Source: Yinghuangia seranimata (GTDB taxonomy: Bacteria > Actinomycetota > Actinomycetes > Streptomycetales > Streptomycetaceae). Taken from it: a DNA stretch of 64,000 nucleotides. Below are positions 16,012 through 24,307 of this stretch, one piece after another. Numbering within the stretch: the first letter of the stretch is position 1; the number at the start of each line of letters is the position of its first letter. Below the pieces are notes generated by a model. The model was not told where the DNA came from. It worked only from the letters and a program-made list of their open reading frames with translations, and searched no databases. A program made the position numbers and the translations under genes. The stretch lies in assembly GCF_029953285.1 (NCBI RefSeq), contig NZ_JASAOI010000014.1, forward strand, positions 62,001 to 126,000, in the 5' to 3' direction.

Positions 16012-17295
16012 TCAGCCGGTCGTCGTAGGACCGTTGGCGAGACCGAGCGCGTCGCGGGCCCGGGTGGCCTCGGAGCCGCCGGCGCTGGGCACCTTCTTGA
16101 AGGCGCTGATGAACGAGTCCACGTCGGGCGCCGCGGCGAGCGCCTGGAACGCCGGTATGCGAGCCCGGTCCTTCGCCACGAGCGCGGCAACGTGCGGGGC
16201 CGCCGCCGCCGGGAACGTGTGCGCTTCCAAGGCGTCGGCCTCACCCTGCAGTGCCTTCACCATTGCGGCGGCCCAGTCCTGATACTCCTTCAGGTTCGTC
16301 TCGTCGATGTCGGCCTCGGGCGCGTCCGGAGCGTTGTTGTAGATGCGCACCGCCTTGAGGTACGCGAGTTGGTCGGCGTTCAGGTTCGTCTCGTCGCGGC
16401 GGATGGAGGCGCGGACCGAGGACCCGGTTCCCGCGGTGCAGATGACCCGGTGGTTGCCGCGCGCCCACGACATGGCGTCGGGCCGGTAGTAGAAGACCTG
16501 GAGCTGCTCGTCGTAGGCCCGGATGTCCATGGCGTAGTCCCCGAGGACTTCCTGGCACCGCTGCATGGCCCCGGACTTGACGGGCGCGTCGCCGGGGTAG
16601 GTGTCGCCGGGCAGCGTGTAGTCGCCCGTGACCTCCGCCGTGTGCGGCTCGGTGCACGGGACGACGCGGACCACGATCGAGCGCCGGTGGGCCTCTTCAC
16701 CGGGGTTCATCGGGTGTTCCGTGGTCCGGTCGCTGAAGCAGTCGCCCTTGCGCAGCGTGGTGACGTCGATGTCGCCGGACTGCGTCACGGCGCCGTTGTC
16801 GTCCCGCTCGGGGTCGTCGTCGGTGTCGATGACGCCCGTGGCGATCAGGGTGACCAGCGTGACGGCGAAAGCCGCCATGAGCGAGGAGATCACGACACCG
16901 GCGATCGCCAGGCCCTTGCCGCGTTCGCCGCGCCGGCGTATCTGGGACAGCGCCGCGATGCCGAAGCCCAGGCCGACCGGCCACAGGCAGGTCAGCGACG
17001 TGACCAGCGAGGTGATCGCGAAGCGGTTGGTGCGGTCGGGGTGCCAGCCCGGCGGCGGGTTGTAGCCCTGGTAGCCGTAGGGGTACGGGTGCGGGTAAGC
17101 CTGCTGGTACGGCTGCTGATAGGGCTGTCCGGCGAAGCCGACGCCGGGCCCGGGCCCGGGTGTCGCGGCGGGCTGAGGGGCGGCGTCGGGGCCTGGCTCG
17201 GGACCGGTCTCCGGACCGGTCTCGGCGGCGTCCGGAACGGCGTCGGCGACAGGTTCCGCGGCGGCGTCCGGCTCGGGATCTCTCGGGGTGTCCAC
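16012..17295 (-). CDS. DUF4190 / septum-formation domain membrane protein
   Basis: A 427-residue protein. Residues 1-95 are acidic, then Pro/Gly/Tyr/Gln-rich (GFAGQPYQQPYQQAYPHPY). Two membrane helices at about 110-175 with TCLWPVGLGFGIAALSQIRRRGERGKGLAIAG match DUF4190. The exported part starts with a Cys pair region (LRKGDCFSDR, VVRVVPCTEPHTAEV), as in the actinobacterial septum-formation domain, with further cysteines at MQRCQE and VICTAG. A role in envelope or septum biology is inferred from that domain. GTG 17295 is chosen because of the AGGAGC upstream. A strong hairpin terminator follows. Confidence 0.78.
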   Translation of the reverse strand: MDTPRDPEPDAAAEPVADAVPDAAETGPETGPEPGPDAAPQPAATPGPGPGVGFAGQPYQQPYQQAYPHPYPYGYQGYNPPPGWHPDRTNRFAITSLVTSLTCLWPVGLGFGIAALSQIRRRGERGKGLAIAGVVISSLMAAFAVTLVTLIATGVIDTDDDPERDDNGAVTQSGDIDVTTLRKGDCFSDRTTEHPMNPGEEAHRRSIVVRVVPCTEPHTAEVTGDYTLPGDTYPGDAPVKSGAMQRCQEVLGDYAMDIRAYDEQLQVFYYRPDAMSWARGNHRVICTAGTGSSVRASIRRDETNLNADQLAYLKAVRIYNNAPDAPEADIDETNLKEYQDWAAAMVKALQGEADALEAHTFPAAAAPHVAALVAKDRARIPAFQALAAAPDVDSFISAFKKVPSAGGSEATRARDALGLANGPTTTG

Positions 17296-17400
17296 GCTTT
17301 CGTGCTCCTGGGACGGCGTGATGTGAGGCGCGCATCCTACCTGTCGGTTGGATGCGCCCAACTGCCGCCCCTGCTCTGGTGATCCGCTAGCGTCACAGCT

Positions 17401-17802
17401 ATGCCCGACACCCGCGACACGACCGCCCCCGCCCCGCTCACCGCGGACTTCTTCGACCCGGCCTGCCCGCAGAGCGCGATGCCGATCCGCATCGGCGAGA
17501 AGTGGGCGGGCATGGTCGTGGCGTGTCTCGCCGACGGGCCGCGGCGGTTCTCGGAGTTGAAGGTGCCGCTGCGCGGGATCACGCCCAAGGTGCTCACCGA
17601 GACGCTGCGGGCGCTCGAGCGGGACGGCATGGTGACGCGGACCGCCTACCCGGAGACGCCGCCGCGCGTCGAGTACGAACTGACCGACCTCGGGCGGACG
17701 TTGCTCGGGCCGATCCAGGCCTGCCGGGAATGGGCCGCCGAGAACCTGCCGGCATTGCTGGCGGCGCGGGAGGCTCACCAGGAGGGCCTGGACCGGCGCT
17801 GA
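17401..17802 (+). CDS. HxlR-family winged-helix regulator
   Basis: A 133-residue regulator with the HxlR hallmarks: the conserved cysteine in FDPACPQSAMP (Cys22), the recognition region RFSELKVPLRGITPKVLTETLRALERDGMV, and the wing RVEYELTDLGRTLLGPI. HxlR proteins sense quinones, aldehydes or hypochlorite through the cysteine, or bind small ligands. No divergent target adjoins it; the closest candidate is the NAD(P)H-binding reductase at 15219-15875. It is divergent from the DUF4190 gene and convergent with the AlkA gene. Confidence 0.9.
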   Translation: MPDTRDTTAPAPLTADFFDPACPQSAMPIRIGEKWAGMVVACLADGPRRFSELKVPLRGITPKVLTETLRALERDGMVTRTAYPETPPRVEYELTDLGRTLLGPIQACREWAAENLPALLAAREAHQEGLDRR

Positions 17803-17847
17803 GCCGAGCGACGACTGGGCGACAGCTGAGCGACCGAGGCCGAGCGG

Positions 17848-19368
17848 TCAGGCCGCGGACTCCGCGGCCGGAGCGTCGGCGACGACGTCGGACAGGTGCG
17901 TCCACAGGTGCATCGCGGCGTACGCGCGCCAGGGCCGCCAAGCCTCGGCGCGGGCCGTCGCGGCCCGGGCTTCGTCGTCGGCGCCGAGCGAGCGCAGTGC
18001 CTGCCGAACTCCCAGATCGGTGACGGGGATGGCGTCGGGGTCGCCGAGCGCGCGCATCGCGATGTAGGACGCGGTCCACGGGCCGATGCCGGGCAGGGCG
18101 AGGAGTCCGCGTTCGGTCTCGTCGCGGTCGGCGCCGGGGTCGAGGACGACGTCGCCGTCCGCGACCGCACGCGCGACGGCGCGCAGCGCGGTGATGCGCG
18201 CGTTGGTCAGCCCGATACCGCTCAGGTCGTCCTCGGCGACCTGTTCGGCGCTGGGGAACATGTGCGTCAGCGTCCCGTCCGCCGAGGCAAGCGGGCAGCC
18301 GAGCTTGGCGACGATGCGCTCGGCGAGCGTGCGGGCGCCCTTGACGGTGACCTGCTGCCCGAGCACGGCGCGGACCGCGAGCTCGAAGCCGTCGACGTGC
18401 CCGGGCACGCGCAGCCCGGGCCGGGCGGCGACCAGCGGAGCCAACAGCGGGTCGGCGCCGAGCACTTCGTCGACACCCTGCGGGTCGGCGTCCAGGTCGA
18501 ACAGCCGGCGGCAGCGCTGCACGGCGGCGGTCAGGTCGCGCAGGTCCTCCAGGCGCAGCCGCAGCGTCGCGAACCCGGCCTCGGGGTGCGGCGTGACGGT
18601 CATGATGCCGGTGCGGCGCGGCAACCGGAGGCTGCGCCGATAGGAGACCATGCCTCCTGCGCCGTCCGTCCCCGCGGGGACGACCTCCTCGACACCGCCG
18701 ATCGCCCGCGTCCCGAGGAATCCGAGGATGGGGTCGAGCGCATAGGGCCGACGGTGCTGGAGCCGCAGGACGATGTCGCCCTCGCCGTCCGCGCCGGGGC
18801 CGGTCGGGCGCCGTCGGCGGCGCAGCTCGCTCGGCGTGCAGCCGAACGCCTCGGCCATGCTCTCGTTGAACTGCCGCACACTCGCGTAACCGGCCGCGAA
18901 CGCGATCTGCGTGATCGGCAGGTCGGTGGCCTCGAGGAGCATGCGGGCGGTCTGCGCCCGGCGCATGCGGGCGAGCGCGAGCGGGCCGGTGCCGACCTCG
19001 CCGACCATCTGGCGGTGCAGGTGGCGCTCGCTGACCGCGAGGCGGCGGGCGAGCGCGGAAACGCCGCCCTCGTCGACGACGCCGTCGGCGATCAGCCGCA
19101 GCGCGCGGCCGACCAGGTCGGCGCGGATGTCCCAGTCGGGCGAGCCGGGGCTGGCCTCGGGGCGGCAGCGCTTGCAGGCGCGGAAGCCGGCGGCCTGGGC
19201 GGCCGCGGCGGTGGAGAAGAACGAGACGTTCTCGGGCTTGGGAGTGCGGGCCGGACAACTCGGGCGGCAGTAGATGCCGGTGCTTGATACAGCCGTGTAG
19301 AAGCTGCCGTCGAAGCGGGCGTCGCGGCTGCTGATGACCTGGTAGCGGGCGGTGAAGGTGTCGGGCAC
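17848..19368 (-). CDS. alkA: Ada-AlkA fusion: DNA-3-methyladenine glycosylase II with Ada N-terminus
   Basis: A 506-residue repair protein. Residues 1-75 are the Ada zinc/methyl-acceptor domain with four cysteines (Cys34, Cys38, Cys65, Cys68; GIYCRPSC and FRACKRC). Residues 80-185 are an AraC-type DNA-binding domain (SVRQFNESMAEAFG). The rest is the AlkA glycosylase, with helix-hairpin-helix LPGIGPWTASYIAMRA and catalytic Asp451 in IPVTDLGV. It removes alkylated bases and probably activates its own adaptive response. The GTG at 19368 fits homologue starts but has poor spacing from GGAGG. An in-frame GTG at 19491 overlaps the upstream stop, keeps coding-like codons and would add 41 residues. 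Confidence 0.92.
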   Translation of the reverse strand: MPDTFTARYQVISSRDARFDGSFYTAVSSTGIYCRPSCPARTPKPENVSFFSTAAAAQAAGFRACKRCRPEASPGSPDWDIRADLVGRALRLIADGVVDEGGVSALARRLAVSERHLHRQMVGEVGTGPLALARMRRAQTARMLLEATDLPITQIAFAAGYASVRQFNESMAEAFGCTPSELRRRRRPTGPGADGEGDIVLRLQHRRPYALDPILGFLGTRAIGGVEEVVPAGTDGAGGMVSYRRSLRLPRRTGIMTVTPHPEAGFATLRLRLEDLRDLTAAVQRCRRLFDLDADPQGVDEVLGADPLLAPLVAARPGLRVPGHVDGFELAVRAVLGQQVTVKGARTLAERIVAKLGCPLASADGTLTHMFPSAEQVAEDDLSGIGLTNARITALRAVARAVADGDVVLDPGADRDETERGLLALPGIGPWTASYIAMRALGDPDAIPVTDLGVRQALRSLGADDEARAATARAEAWRPWRAYAAMHLWTHLSDVVADAPAAESAA

Positions 19369-19487
19369 CCCTCCATCATGCGGGGTCGCGGTGACGAACG
19401 ACTGGCGGATTTCGGACGCGGCGGTGGCGCCCGGCCAGGAGGCGGTCGACGGGCGCCCACCGCCCGCCGAGATACCCGCCCCCGCCG

Positions 19488-20069
19488 TCACTGAGCCCGG
19501 CTGCGGAACGCCCGCGCCTTCGCCCGGTTCCCGCAGTACGCCATCGAACACCACGCCCGAGAGCGGTTGCGCGAGTGGTCGTAGTACGCCCAGCGGCAGT
19601 CGTCGTTGCGGCAGGCCTTCATGCGGCTCCAGGTCCCCGCGGTGACCGCGGCGGCCACGTCGCCCAGCAGGCGGGCGAGTGCCGCGTCCACGGTGCCGGT
19701 CGCGGCCGGGACGAGCGCAGCCGGATCGGCCGAGGGATCCAGGACGAGCGGGAGTTCGCGGGCGAGCGCGGTCAGGCCGGCGAGCCGGGCGGCGTCGTCG
19801 GGGGAGGGCGGGCCGTCGGCGTTGTTGCGGGCGATGAGGGCGCGCAGGCCCTCGCGTACGGCGTGGGTGCGGGCGACGTCGGCGTCGTCGACCGGTGCCC
19901 CGGCGGGCAGCAGGTCGCGGCCGGCGAACCAGGCGGCGATCGCGGCGGGGTCGGCGAGCGCCTCGGTGTCGTGCTCGACGCCGTACGTGTTGACCAGGTC
20001 CTCGATGCGGGCGAGCACACCGGGGGCGGCGTCCGCGGCGGGCTCGGGCGTGGGGTCGTGCTCGGGCAT
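19488..20069 (-). CDS. ABATE domain / CGNR zinc-finger protein
   Basis: A 193-residue protein. The N-terminal helical ABATE domain (about 15-140; LVNTYGVEHDTEALADP) is followed by a C-terminal treble-clef zinc finger with CRNDDCRWAYYDHSRNRSR and CSMAYCGNRAKAR; the second cysteine pair carries the CGNR motif. Family members are putative stress-linked transcription regulators. The gene precedes alkA on the same strand and diverges from the VOC gene. The dyads in that gap make it a candidate local regulator of the alkylation-repair group, which is inference. Confidence 0.9.
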   Translation of the reverse strand: MPEHDPTPEPAADAAPGVLARIEDLVNTYGVEHDTEALADPAAIAAWFAGRDLLPAGAPVDDADVARTHAVREGLRALIARNNADGPPSPDDAARLAGLTALARELPLVLDPSADPAALVPAATGTVDAALARLLGDVAAAVTAGTWSRMKACRNDDCRWAYYDHSRNRSRAWCSMAYCGNRAKARAFRSRAQ

Positions 20070-20086
20070 GCGGTCCCGTCCAACCT

Positions 20087-20120
20087 GCTATTGACGATAG
20101 CCGGTTACAGTAACTAGTGT
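20087..20120. promoter_or_regulatory. promoter with two dyads between ABATE and VOC genes
   Basis: The AT-rich gap has GCTAT-N5-ATAGC (20087-20101) and the palindrome GTTAC-A-GTAAC (20104-20114). A plausible promoter for the VOC gene is TTGACG (20091-20096) and TAGTGT (20115-20120), 18 bases apart, with both dyads overlapping it. Confidence 0.55.
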
Positions 20121-20182
20121 TCTTGCTTAGAAGGTTACGTCGGAAAGTGCTCGGATATTCCTGCGAAAGAAAGCGACCTCTC

Positions 20183-20530
20183 ATGTCTGTGCGTATCGGC
20201 GCGGTCAGCATCGACACCAACGATCTCGCGGCGGCCACCGCGTTCTGGACGGCGGCCACCGGTTACGCGGTCGACTCCGGGGACGACTCGTACACGTACC
20301 TGACCGACCCGGACAAGTCCGGCCCGGGCCTGTGCCTCAACGTCGTCCCGGAACCGCGGGTGGGCAAGAACCGCCTGCACCTCGAGCTCTACGTCGACGA
20401 CCTCACCGCCGAGGCCGAGCGCCTCGAGGGCCTCGGCGCCACCCGGGTCGCGCGCCACGGCGAGGACTCCGGCGGCTGGATCGTCTTCGCCGACAACGAG
20501 GGCAACCAGTTCTGCGTCAGCGTGGGCTGA
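20183..20530 (+). CDS. VOC (glyoxalase/bleomycin-resistance) superfamily protein
   Basis: A 115-residue single-module protein containing two beta-alpha-beta-beta-beta units. Units start at GAVSIDTNDLAAATAFWTAA and RLHLELYVDDLTAEAERLEGLGA, and it ends WIVFADNEGNQFCVS. This is the commonest small VOC form in actinomycetes and may be a metal-dependent enzyme or a drug-binding protein. The possible metal positions are the His in RLHLEL and the Glu in DNEGN. Starting at ATG 20183 removes an unlikely 22-residue extension. It stands 41 bases upstream of ogt and probably forms an operon with it. Confidence 0.88.
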   Translation: MSVRIGAVSIDTNDLAAATAFWTAATGYAVDSGDDSYTYLTDPDKSGPGLCLNVVPEPRVGKNRLHLELYVDDLTAEAERLEGLGATRVARHGEDSGGWIVFADNEGNQFCVSVG

Positions 20531-20571
20531 CCGCGCGGTCGCGGGGGTGCACGGGAAGGCAGACTGAAGGC

Positions 20572-21111
20572 ATGACGGGAACGGCGTCACCTGGATCGGC
20601 GGTCTTCGACACCGCGATAGGCCGGTGCGGCATCGCATGGGGGCCGCGTGGGGTCTGCCGCGTCCAGCTCCCGGAGCGCGACGACGCCGCTTTGCGGGCC
20701 CGGATGCCGGACGGCCACCCGGAGGCCGAACCGCCGCCCGAGGTCGCCGCCGCCGTCAAGGGCATCCAGGCGCTCCTGCGCGGCGAAGGCGGCGACCTGC
20801 ACGAGATCACCCTCGACCTCGACGGCGTCCCGGCGTTCCATCAGCGCGTCTACGAGGTGGCGCGAGCCATCCCGCCCGGCCGCACGATGACCTACGGCGA
20901 GGTCGCCCGAGCGCTCGGCATGCCGGGCGCCGCGCGGGCGGTCGGCTACGCGCTCGGCCACAACCCGTGCGCGATCGTCGTCCCGTGCCACCGCGTGCTG
21001 GCGGCCGGCGGGGCGTCGGGCGGGTTCTCGGCGCACGGGGGTGTGGCGACGAAGATGCAGATGCTCACCATCGAAGGCGCACGAGAGGCGCCGCAGCCGA
21101 CCCTGTTCTGA
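20572..21111 (+). CDS. ogt: methylated-DNA-[protein]-cysteine S-methyltransferase
   Basis: A 179-residue O6-alkylguanine transferase. The C-terminal domain has FHQRVYEVARAIPPGRTMTYGEVARALG (recognition helix and Arg finger) and the active site IVVPCHRV with acceptor Cys139, followed by GGFSAHGGVATK. It directly reverses O6-methylguanine and O4-methylthymine by a suicide transfer. Together with the nearby Ada-AlkA fusion this makes a local alkylation-damage repair group, though on the opposite strand. The ATG follows GAAGG. Confidence 0.95.
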   Translation: MTGTASPGSAVFDTAIGRCGIAWGPRGVCRVQLPERDDAALRARMPDGHPEAEPPPEVAAAVKGIQALLRGEGGDLHEITLDLDGVPAFHQRVYEVARAIPPGRTMTYGEVARALGMPGAARAVGYALGHNPCAIVVPCHRVLAAGGASGGFSAHGGVATKMQMLTIEGAREAPQPTLF

Positions 21112-21184
21112 TAACCACCTCACGCCGGACGGGCCGCGCCACGGGCCCGGCGCCGCCACGCCCGACGCGCCCCGCCTAAACTGA

Positions 21185-21219
21185 GTACGCCGTACGGAGA
21201 TCGGCTCCGTGCGGCGTAC
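21185..21219. promoter_or_regulatory. large dyad upstream of TetR gene
   Basis: GTACGCCGTACGGAG (21185-21199) and CTCCGTGCGGCGTAC (21205-21219) match as inverted arms at 14 of 15 positions around a 5-base centre. It lies 22-56 bases before the TetR start, as expected for an autoregulatory operator. The left arm recurs exactly at 25300-25314 in inverse orientation. Confidence 0.75.
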
Positions 21220-21240
21220 GCACATGTCGAGGGCGGTCTG

Positions 21241-22005
21241 ATGGCATCGGCGAAAACCGGCAGGTCCGATCCGGCGCGCACGCTCGCCCTGCTGTGGCGC
21301 GGCAAGGAGCCGGCGGCGCGGGGGCCCAAGCCGGGACTCGGCGTGGACCGCATCGTCGCGGCGGCCGTCGAACTCGCCGACGAGGAAGGCCTCGCCGCCG
21401 TGTCGATGCGGAAGGTCGCGGAGCGGCTGGGCGTCGGCGCGATGTCGCTCTACACCTACGTCCCGGGCAAGGACGAACTCCTGAACCTGATGGTCGACGC
21501 CGTCCTGGCGGAGGCGGACCGCCCCGCGGACTTCACCGGCACGTGGCGCGAGGGCCTCGAACTCCACGCACGCGCCGACCGCGCGGTCGCGCTGCGGCAC
21601 CCGTGGCTGGTCGGGCTGTCGACACCGGGCCTGATGCTGATGGGCCCCGGCGAGACCGCCCGCGCCGAGTTCGCGATGCGCGCCGTCTCGGACATCGGGC
21701 TGACCCCGCGCGAGATGGCGGACGTGGTCAACATGGTCGACGGATATGTGCGCGGCGTCGCCCAGATCAGCGCCGACATCGGCGCCACGAACCGCGAGAC
21801 GGACGTCGGCTACGAGGACTGGTGGGCGCAGGCGACGCCGATGTTGGAGCGGTTCATCCAGCAGAGCCGGTACCCGGCGCTGTACGGAGTGTGGGCCGCC
21901 GGGGCGTTCGAGACACCGCCGGAGGAAGGCTTCGAGTTCGGACTCCAGCGGGTGCTGGACGGGATCGAGGCCTGGATAGACGGCCGGACCGCGGTACCGG
22001 GGTGA
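21241..22005 (+). CDS. TetR-family regulator with TetR_C-type ligand domain
   Basis: A 254-residue regulator, longer than average. A 40-residue leader precedes the helix-turn-helix (VDRIVAAAVELADEEG, then SMRKVAERLGVGAMSLYTYV). The C-terminal domain (AVALRHPWLVGL, DGYVRGVAQI) is the class found in TetR proteins that control ABC or MFS exporters. No exporter adjoins it; it is alone between ogt and the convergent phospholipase gene. A dyad upstream suggests autoregulation, and the shared element before the SNF2 gene makes that operon a candidate target. Confidence 0.9.
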   Translation: MASAKTGRSDPARTLALLWRGKEPAARGPKPGLGVDRIVAAAVELADEEGLAAVSMRKVAERLGVGAMSLYTYVPGKDELLNLMVDAVLAEADRPADFTGTWREGLELHARADRAVALRHPWLVGLSTPGLMLMGPGETARAEFAMRAVSDIGLTPREMADVVNMVDGYVRGVAQISADIGATNRETDVGYEDWWAQATPMLERFIQQSRYPALYGVWAAGAFETPPEEGFEFGLQRVLDGIEAWIDGRTAVPG

Positions 22006-22023
22006 TCCCCGAGCCGGTGTGCC

Positions 22024-22060
22024 GGGTGGACGGGCCCGTCGGCGGCGGGCCCGTCCACCC
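22024..22060. terminator. bidirectional terminator hairpin
   Basis: GGGTGGACGGGCCCG (22024-22038) pairs perfectly with CGGGCCCGTCCACCC (22046-22060) around 7 bases. It fills the 66-bp gap between the convergent TetR and phospholipase genes. Confidence 0.8.
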
Positions 22061-22071
22061 CGGCGTTCACC

Positions 22072-24123
22072 TCACAGGTTGCCGGGGTCGCTGGTGCTGG
22101 CGCGTCCGGTTTCCACGTGGCCCGCGAGCCGGCGCAGGAAGCCCGGCGCGCCCGCCGCGGTGACGGTCACGTCGTACCAGCCGTCGGTGGCGCCGAGACG
22201 GGCGTTGTGCACGGCCCGTCCGCCCGGCCGCAGGCGGTACTGGGCGCCGCCGCGGGGGTTGTAGGCGTCGGCGACGACGAGTTCGACCGGCTCCCGGCCC
22301 TCGTTGGTCAGGGTCAGCTGAAGGTGCTCGGCGGCGCCGGTCTGGCGCGCGTCCACCTCCGGGCCCGCGGCGGCCGTGCCGCCCTTGAACTCGCGGTGGA
22401 AGCCGTTGGGGCCGTGCACGGTGAACGCGTAGGCGTCGCCCGCGGGCCGCCATTCGGCGGTGAGCCGCTTGCCGGCTTCCACGGTGTACGTCCACGGGCC
22501 GGCGGGGTGCGTGGCCGAGGTGACGTGGAAACACGCCCCCGCGGCACCGGTGTTGGCGAACTCCACGCGCAGCGTGCCGTCGGCGGCAAGGCGCGCGTCG
22601 GCGTCCAGGCGGTACGGCAGCGGCCGTGCGGGCCGCACCCCGTGCTCCTGCTTGGGCAGCGCCGGGTTCGTGGGCGGCGTCGGGACGTAGTCGGGGTGCC
22701 GGCCGTGGTCGGCGGGGACGTACCCGGACGTGCTGGGCAGGTGCGGCGTGTGCGGCTCGGTGCGGCGGAAGTCGAACGCCGACGTGAGGTCCCCGCACAC
22801 GGCGCGGCGCCACGGCGAGATGTTCGGCTCGCGCACGCCGAAGCGGGTCTCGATGAAGCGGATGATCGAGGTGTGGTCGAACGTCTCGGAGCACACGAAC
22901 CCGCCGGTGCTCCACGGCGATACGACCGTCATGGGGACGCGCTGGCCGAGTCCGTACGGTCCGGGCCGCCCCGGGGTGGCGGCCGTCGGGGTGAAGAGCT
23001 CGCCGTCCGTCGACACGGTGGACCGGCCCTGGGCGGGGGACGCGGGCGGGTAGGGCGGCACGACGTGGTCGAAGAAGCCGTCGTTCTCGTCGTACGTGAT
23101 GAGCAGCGCGGTCTTGCTCCACACGTCGGGGTTGGCGGTCAGCGCGTCGAGGACCTGGGAGGTGTACCAGGCGCCGAAGTTGACCGGCCAGTTCGGGTGC
23201 TCGGTGAACGCCTCGGGCGCGGCGATCCAGGAGACCTGCGGGAGCCGGTTCGCCTTGACGTCGGCACGGAGGATGTCGAAGAAGCCTTCGCCGGCCTTGC
23301 TGTTGGTGCCGGTGCGGGCCTTGTCGTACAGCGGGTTGCCGGGGGCGGCGGTGCGGTACTGGTTGAAGTAGAGCAGCGCGTTGTCGCCGTAGTTGCCGAT
23401 GAACGCGTCGTTGGTCCAGCCCCACGAGCCGGGTCCGTCGAGGCCGTCGCCGATGTCCTGGTAGATCTTCCAGGAGACGCCCGCCTGCTCCAGGCGCTCG
23501 GGGTAGGTCGTCCAGCCGTAGCCGAGTTCGGCGTTGGAGATGACGGGGCCGCCGCCCTTGCCGTCGTTGCCGGTGTAGCCGGTCCACATGTAGTAGCGGT
23601 TCGGGTCGGTCGGGCCCATGAGCGAGCAGTGGTACGCGTCGCAGATGGTGAACGCGTCGGCGAGCGCGAAGTGGAACGGGATGTCGTCACGCGTCAGGTG
23701 CGCCATCGTCGTGGTCGTCTTCGCCGGTATCCACCGGTCGTACGCGCCGCCGTTCCACGCGTCGTGGCCGTCGTCCCAGCCGTGCGGGGTCCCCTGGAGG
23801 AACACGTCGCCCAGGCCGTTGTGGTCGGGGCGGAACGGCAGGACGTCCTTGGCGCCGTCCGACTGGTACCACACCGGCTTGCCGTTGGGCTGCGTCGCCG
23901 GGCGCGGGTCGCCGAAGCCGCGCACGCCGCGCAGCGTGCCGAAGTAGTGGTCGAACGACCGGTTCTCCTGGACGAGGACGACGATGTGCTCGATGTCCTG
24001 GATGGTGCCGGTGCGCCGGTTGGCGGGGATCGCGGCGGCGCGGGCGATGGGCGCGGACAGCGCGGACAGGGCGGCGGTGCCGCCCGTCAGCTGGAGGAAG
24101 CGACGGCGGTTGATGGCGTTCAC
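22072..24123 (-). CDS. plcC: phosphocholine-specific phospholipase C, TAT-exported
   Basis: A 683-residue acid-phosphatase-superfamily phospholipase C. The leader NRRRFLQLTGG with a following Ala-rich segment is a twin-arginine signal. The catalytic region has VLVQENRSFDHYFGTLRG, then TICDAYHCSLMGPTDPNR and LITYDENDGFFDHV, the metal and phosphate contacts of this family. Two C-terminal beta domains (about 490-680) are the DUF756 repeats. It cleaves phosphatidylcholine or sphingomyelin outside the cell. GTG 24123 is preferred for its GGAG at 7 bases. Repeats in the upstream AT-rich stretch suggest control, perhaps by the DeoR encoded just upstream. Confidence 0.93.
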   Translation of the reverse strand: MNAINRRRFLQLTGGTAALSALSAPIARAAAIPANRRTGTIQDIEHIVVLVQENRSFDHYFGTLRGVRGFGDPRPATQPNGKPVWYQSDGAKDVLPFRPDHNGLGDVFLQGTPHGWDDGHDAWNGGAYDRWIPAKTTTTMAHLTRDDIPFHFALADAFTICDAYHCSLMGPTDPNRYYMWTGYTGNDGKGGGPVISNAELGYGWTTYPERLEQAGVSWKIYQDIGDGLDGPGSWGWTNDAFIGNYGDNALLYFNQYRTAAPGNPLYDKARTGTNSKAGEGFFDILRADVKANRLPQVSWIAAPEAFTEHPNWPVNFGAWYTSQVLDALTANPDVWSKTALLITYDENDGFFDHVVPPYPPASPAQGRSTVSTDGELFTPTAATPGRPGPYGLGQRVPMTVVSPWSTGGFVCSETFDHTSIIRFIETRFGVREPNISPWRRAVCGDLTSAFDFRRTEPHTPHLPSTSGYVPADHGRHPDYVPTPPTNPALPKQEHGVRPARPLPYRLDADARLAADGTLRVEFANTGAAGACFHVTSATHPAGPWTYTVEAGKRLTAEWRPAGDAYAFTVHGPNGFHREFKGGTAAAGPEVDARQTGAAEHLQLTLTNEGREPVELVVADAYNPRGGAQYRLRPGGRAVHNARLGATDGWYDVTVTAAGAPGFLRRLAGHVETGRASTSDPGNL

Positions 24124-24201
24124 GGCAGGCAGATCTCCCACACGGTCGGGGGACGGTGCGGACGGGGGCATCCGCGCCGCGGAGCACCCTAGCGGGAGTC
24201 T

Positions 24202-24281
24202 GGTCGATTTTGTTGATTTCTCTGTTCGATCTTGCGTGGTGATCGAGCATCAGCAGCTGAGGCTGTTGGAATTTGTTGATT
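24202..24281. promoter_or_regulatory. AT-rich region with repeated GTTGAT/GTCGAT motifs
   Basis: TTTGTTGATT occurs at 24209-24218 and 24272-24281, 63 bp apart. GTCGAT (24203-24208) and TTCGAT (24225-24230) are related copies. This AT-rich patch lies in the 184-bp gap between the DeoR gene end and the phospholipase start. DeoR-family operators are often arrays of such short repeats. Confidence 0.45.
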
Positions 24282-24307
24282 CCTGAAGCGATGGGGTTGT
24301 GCGGCGG

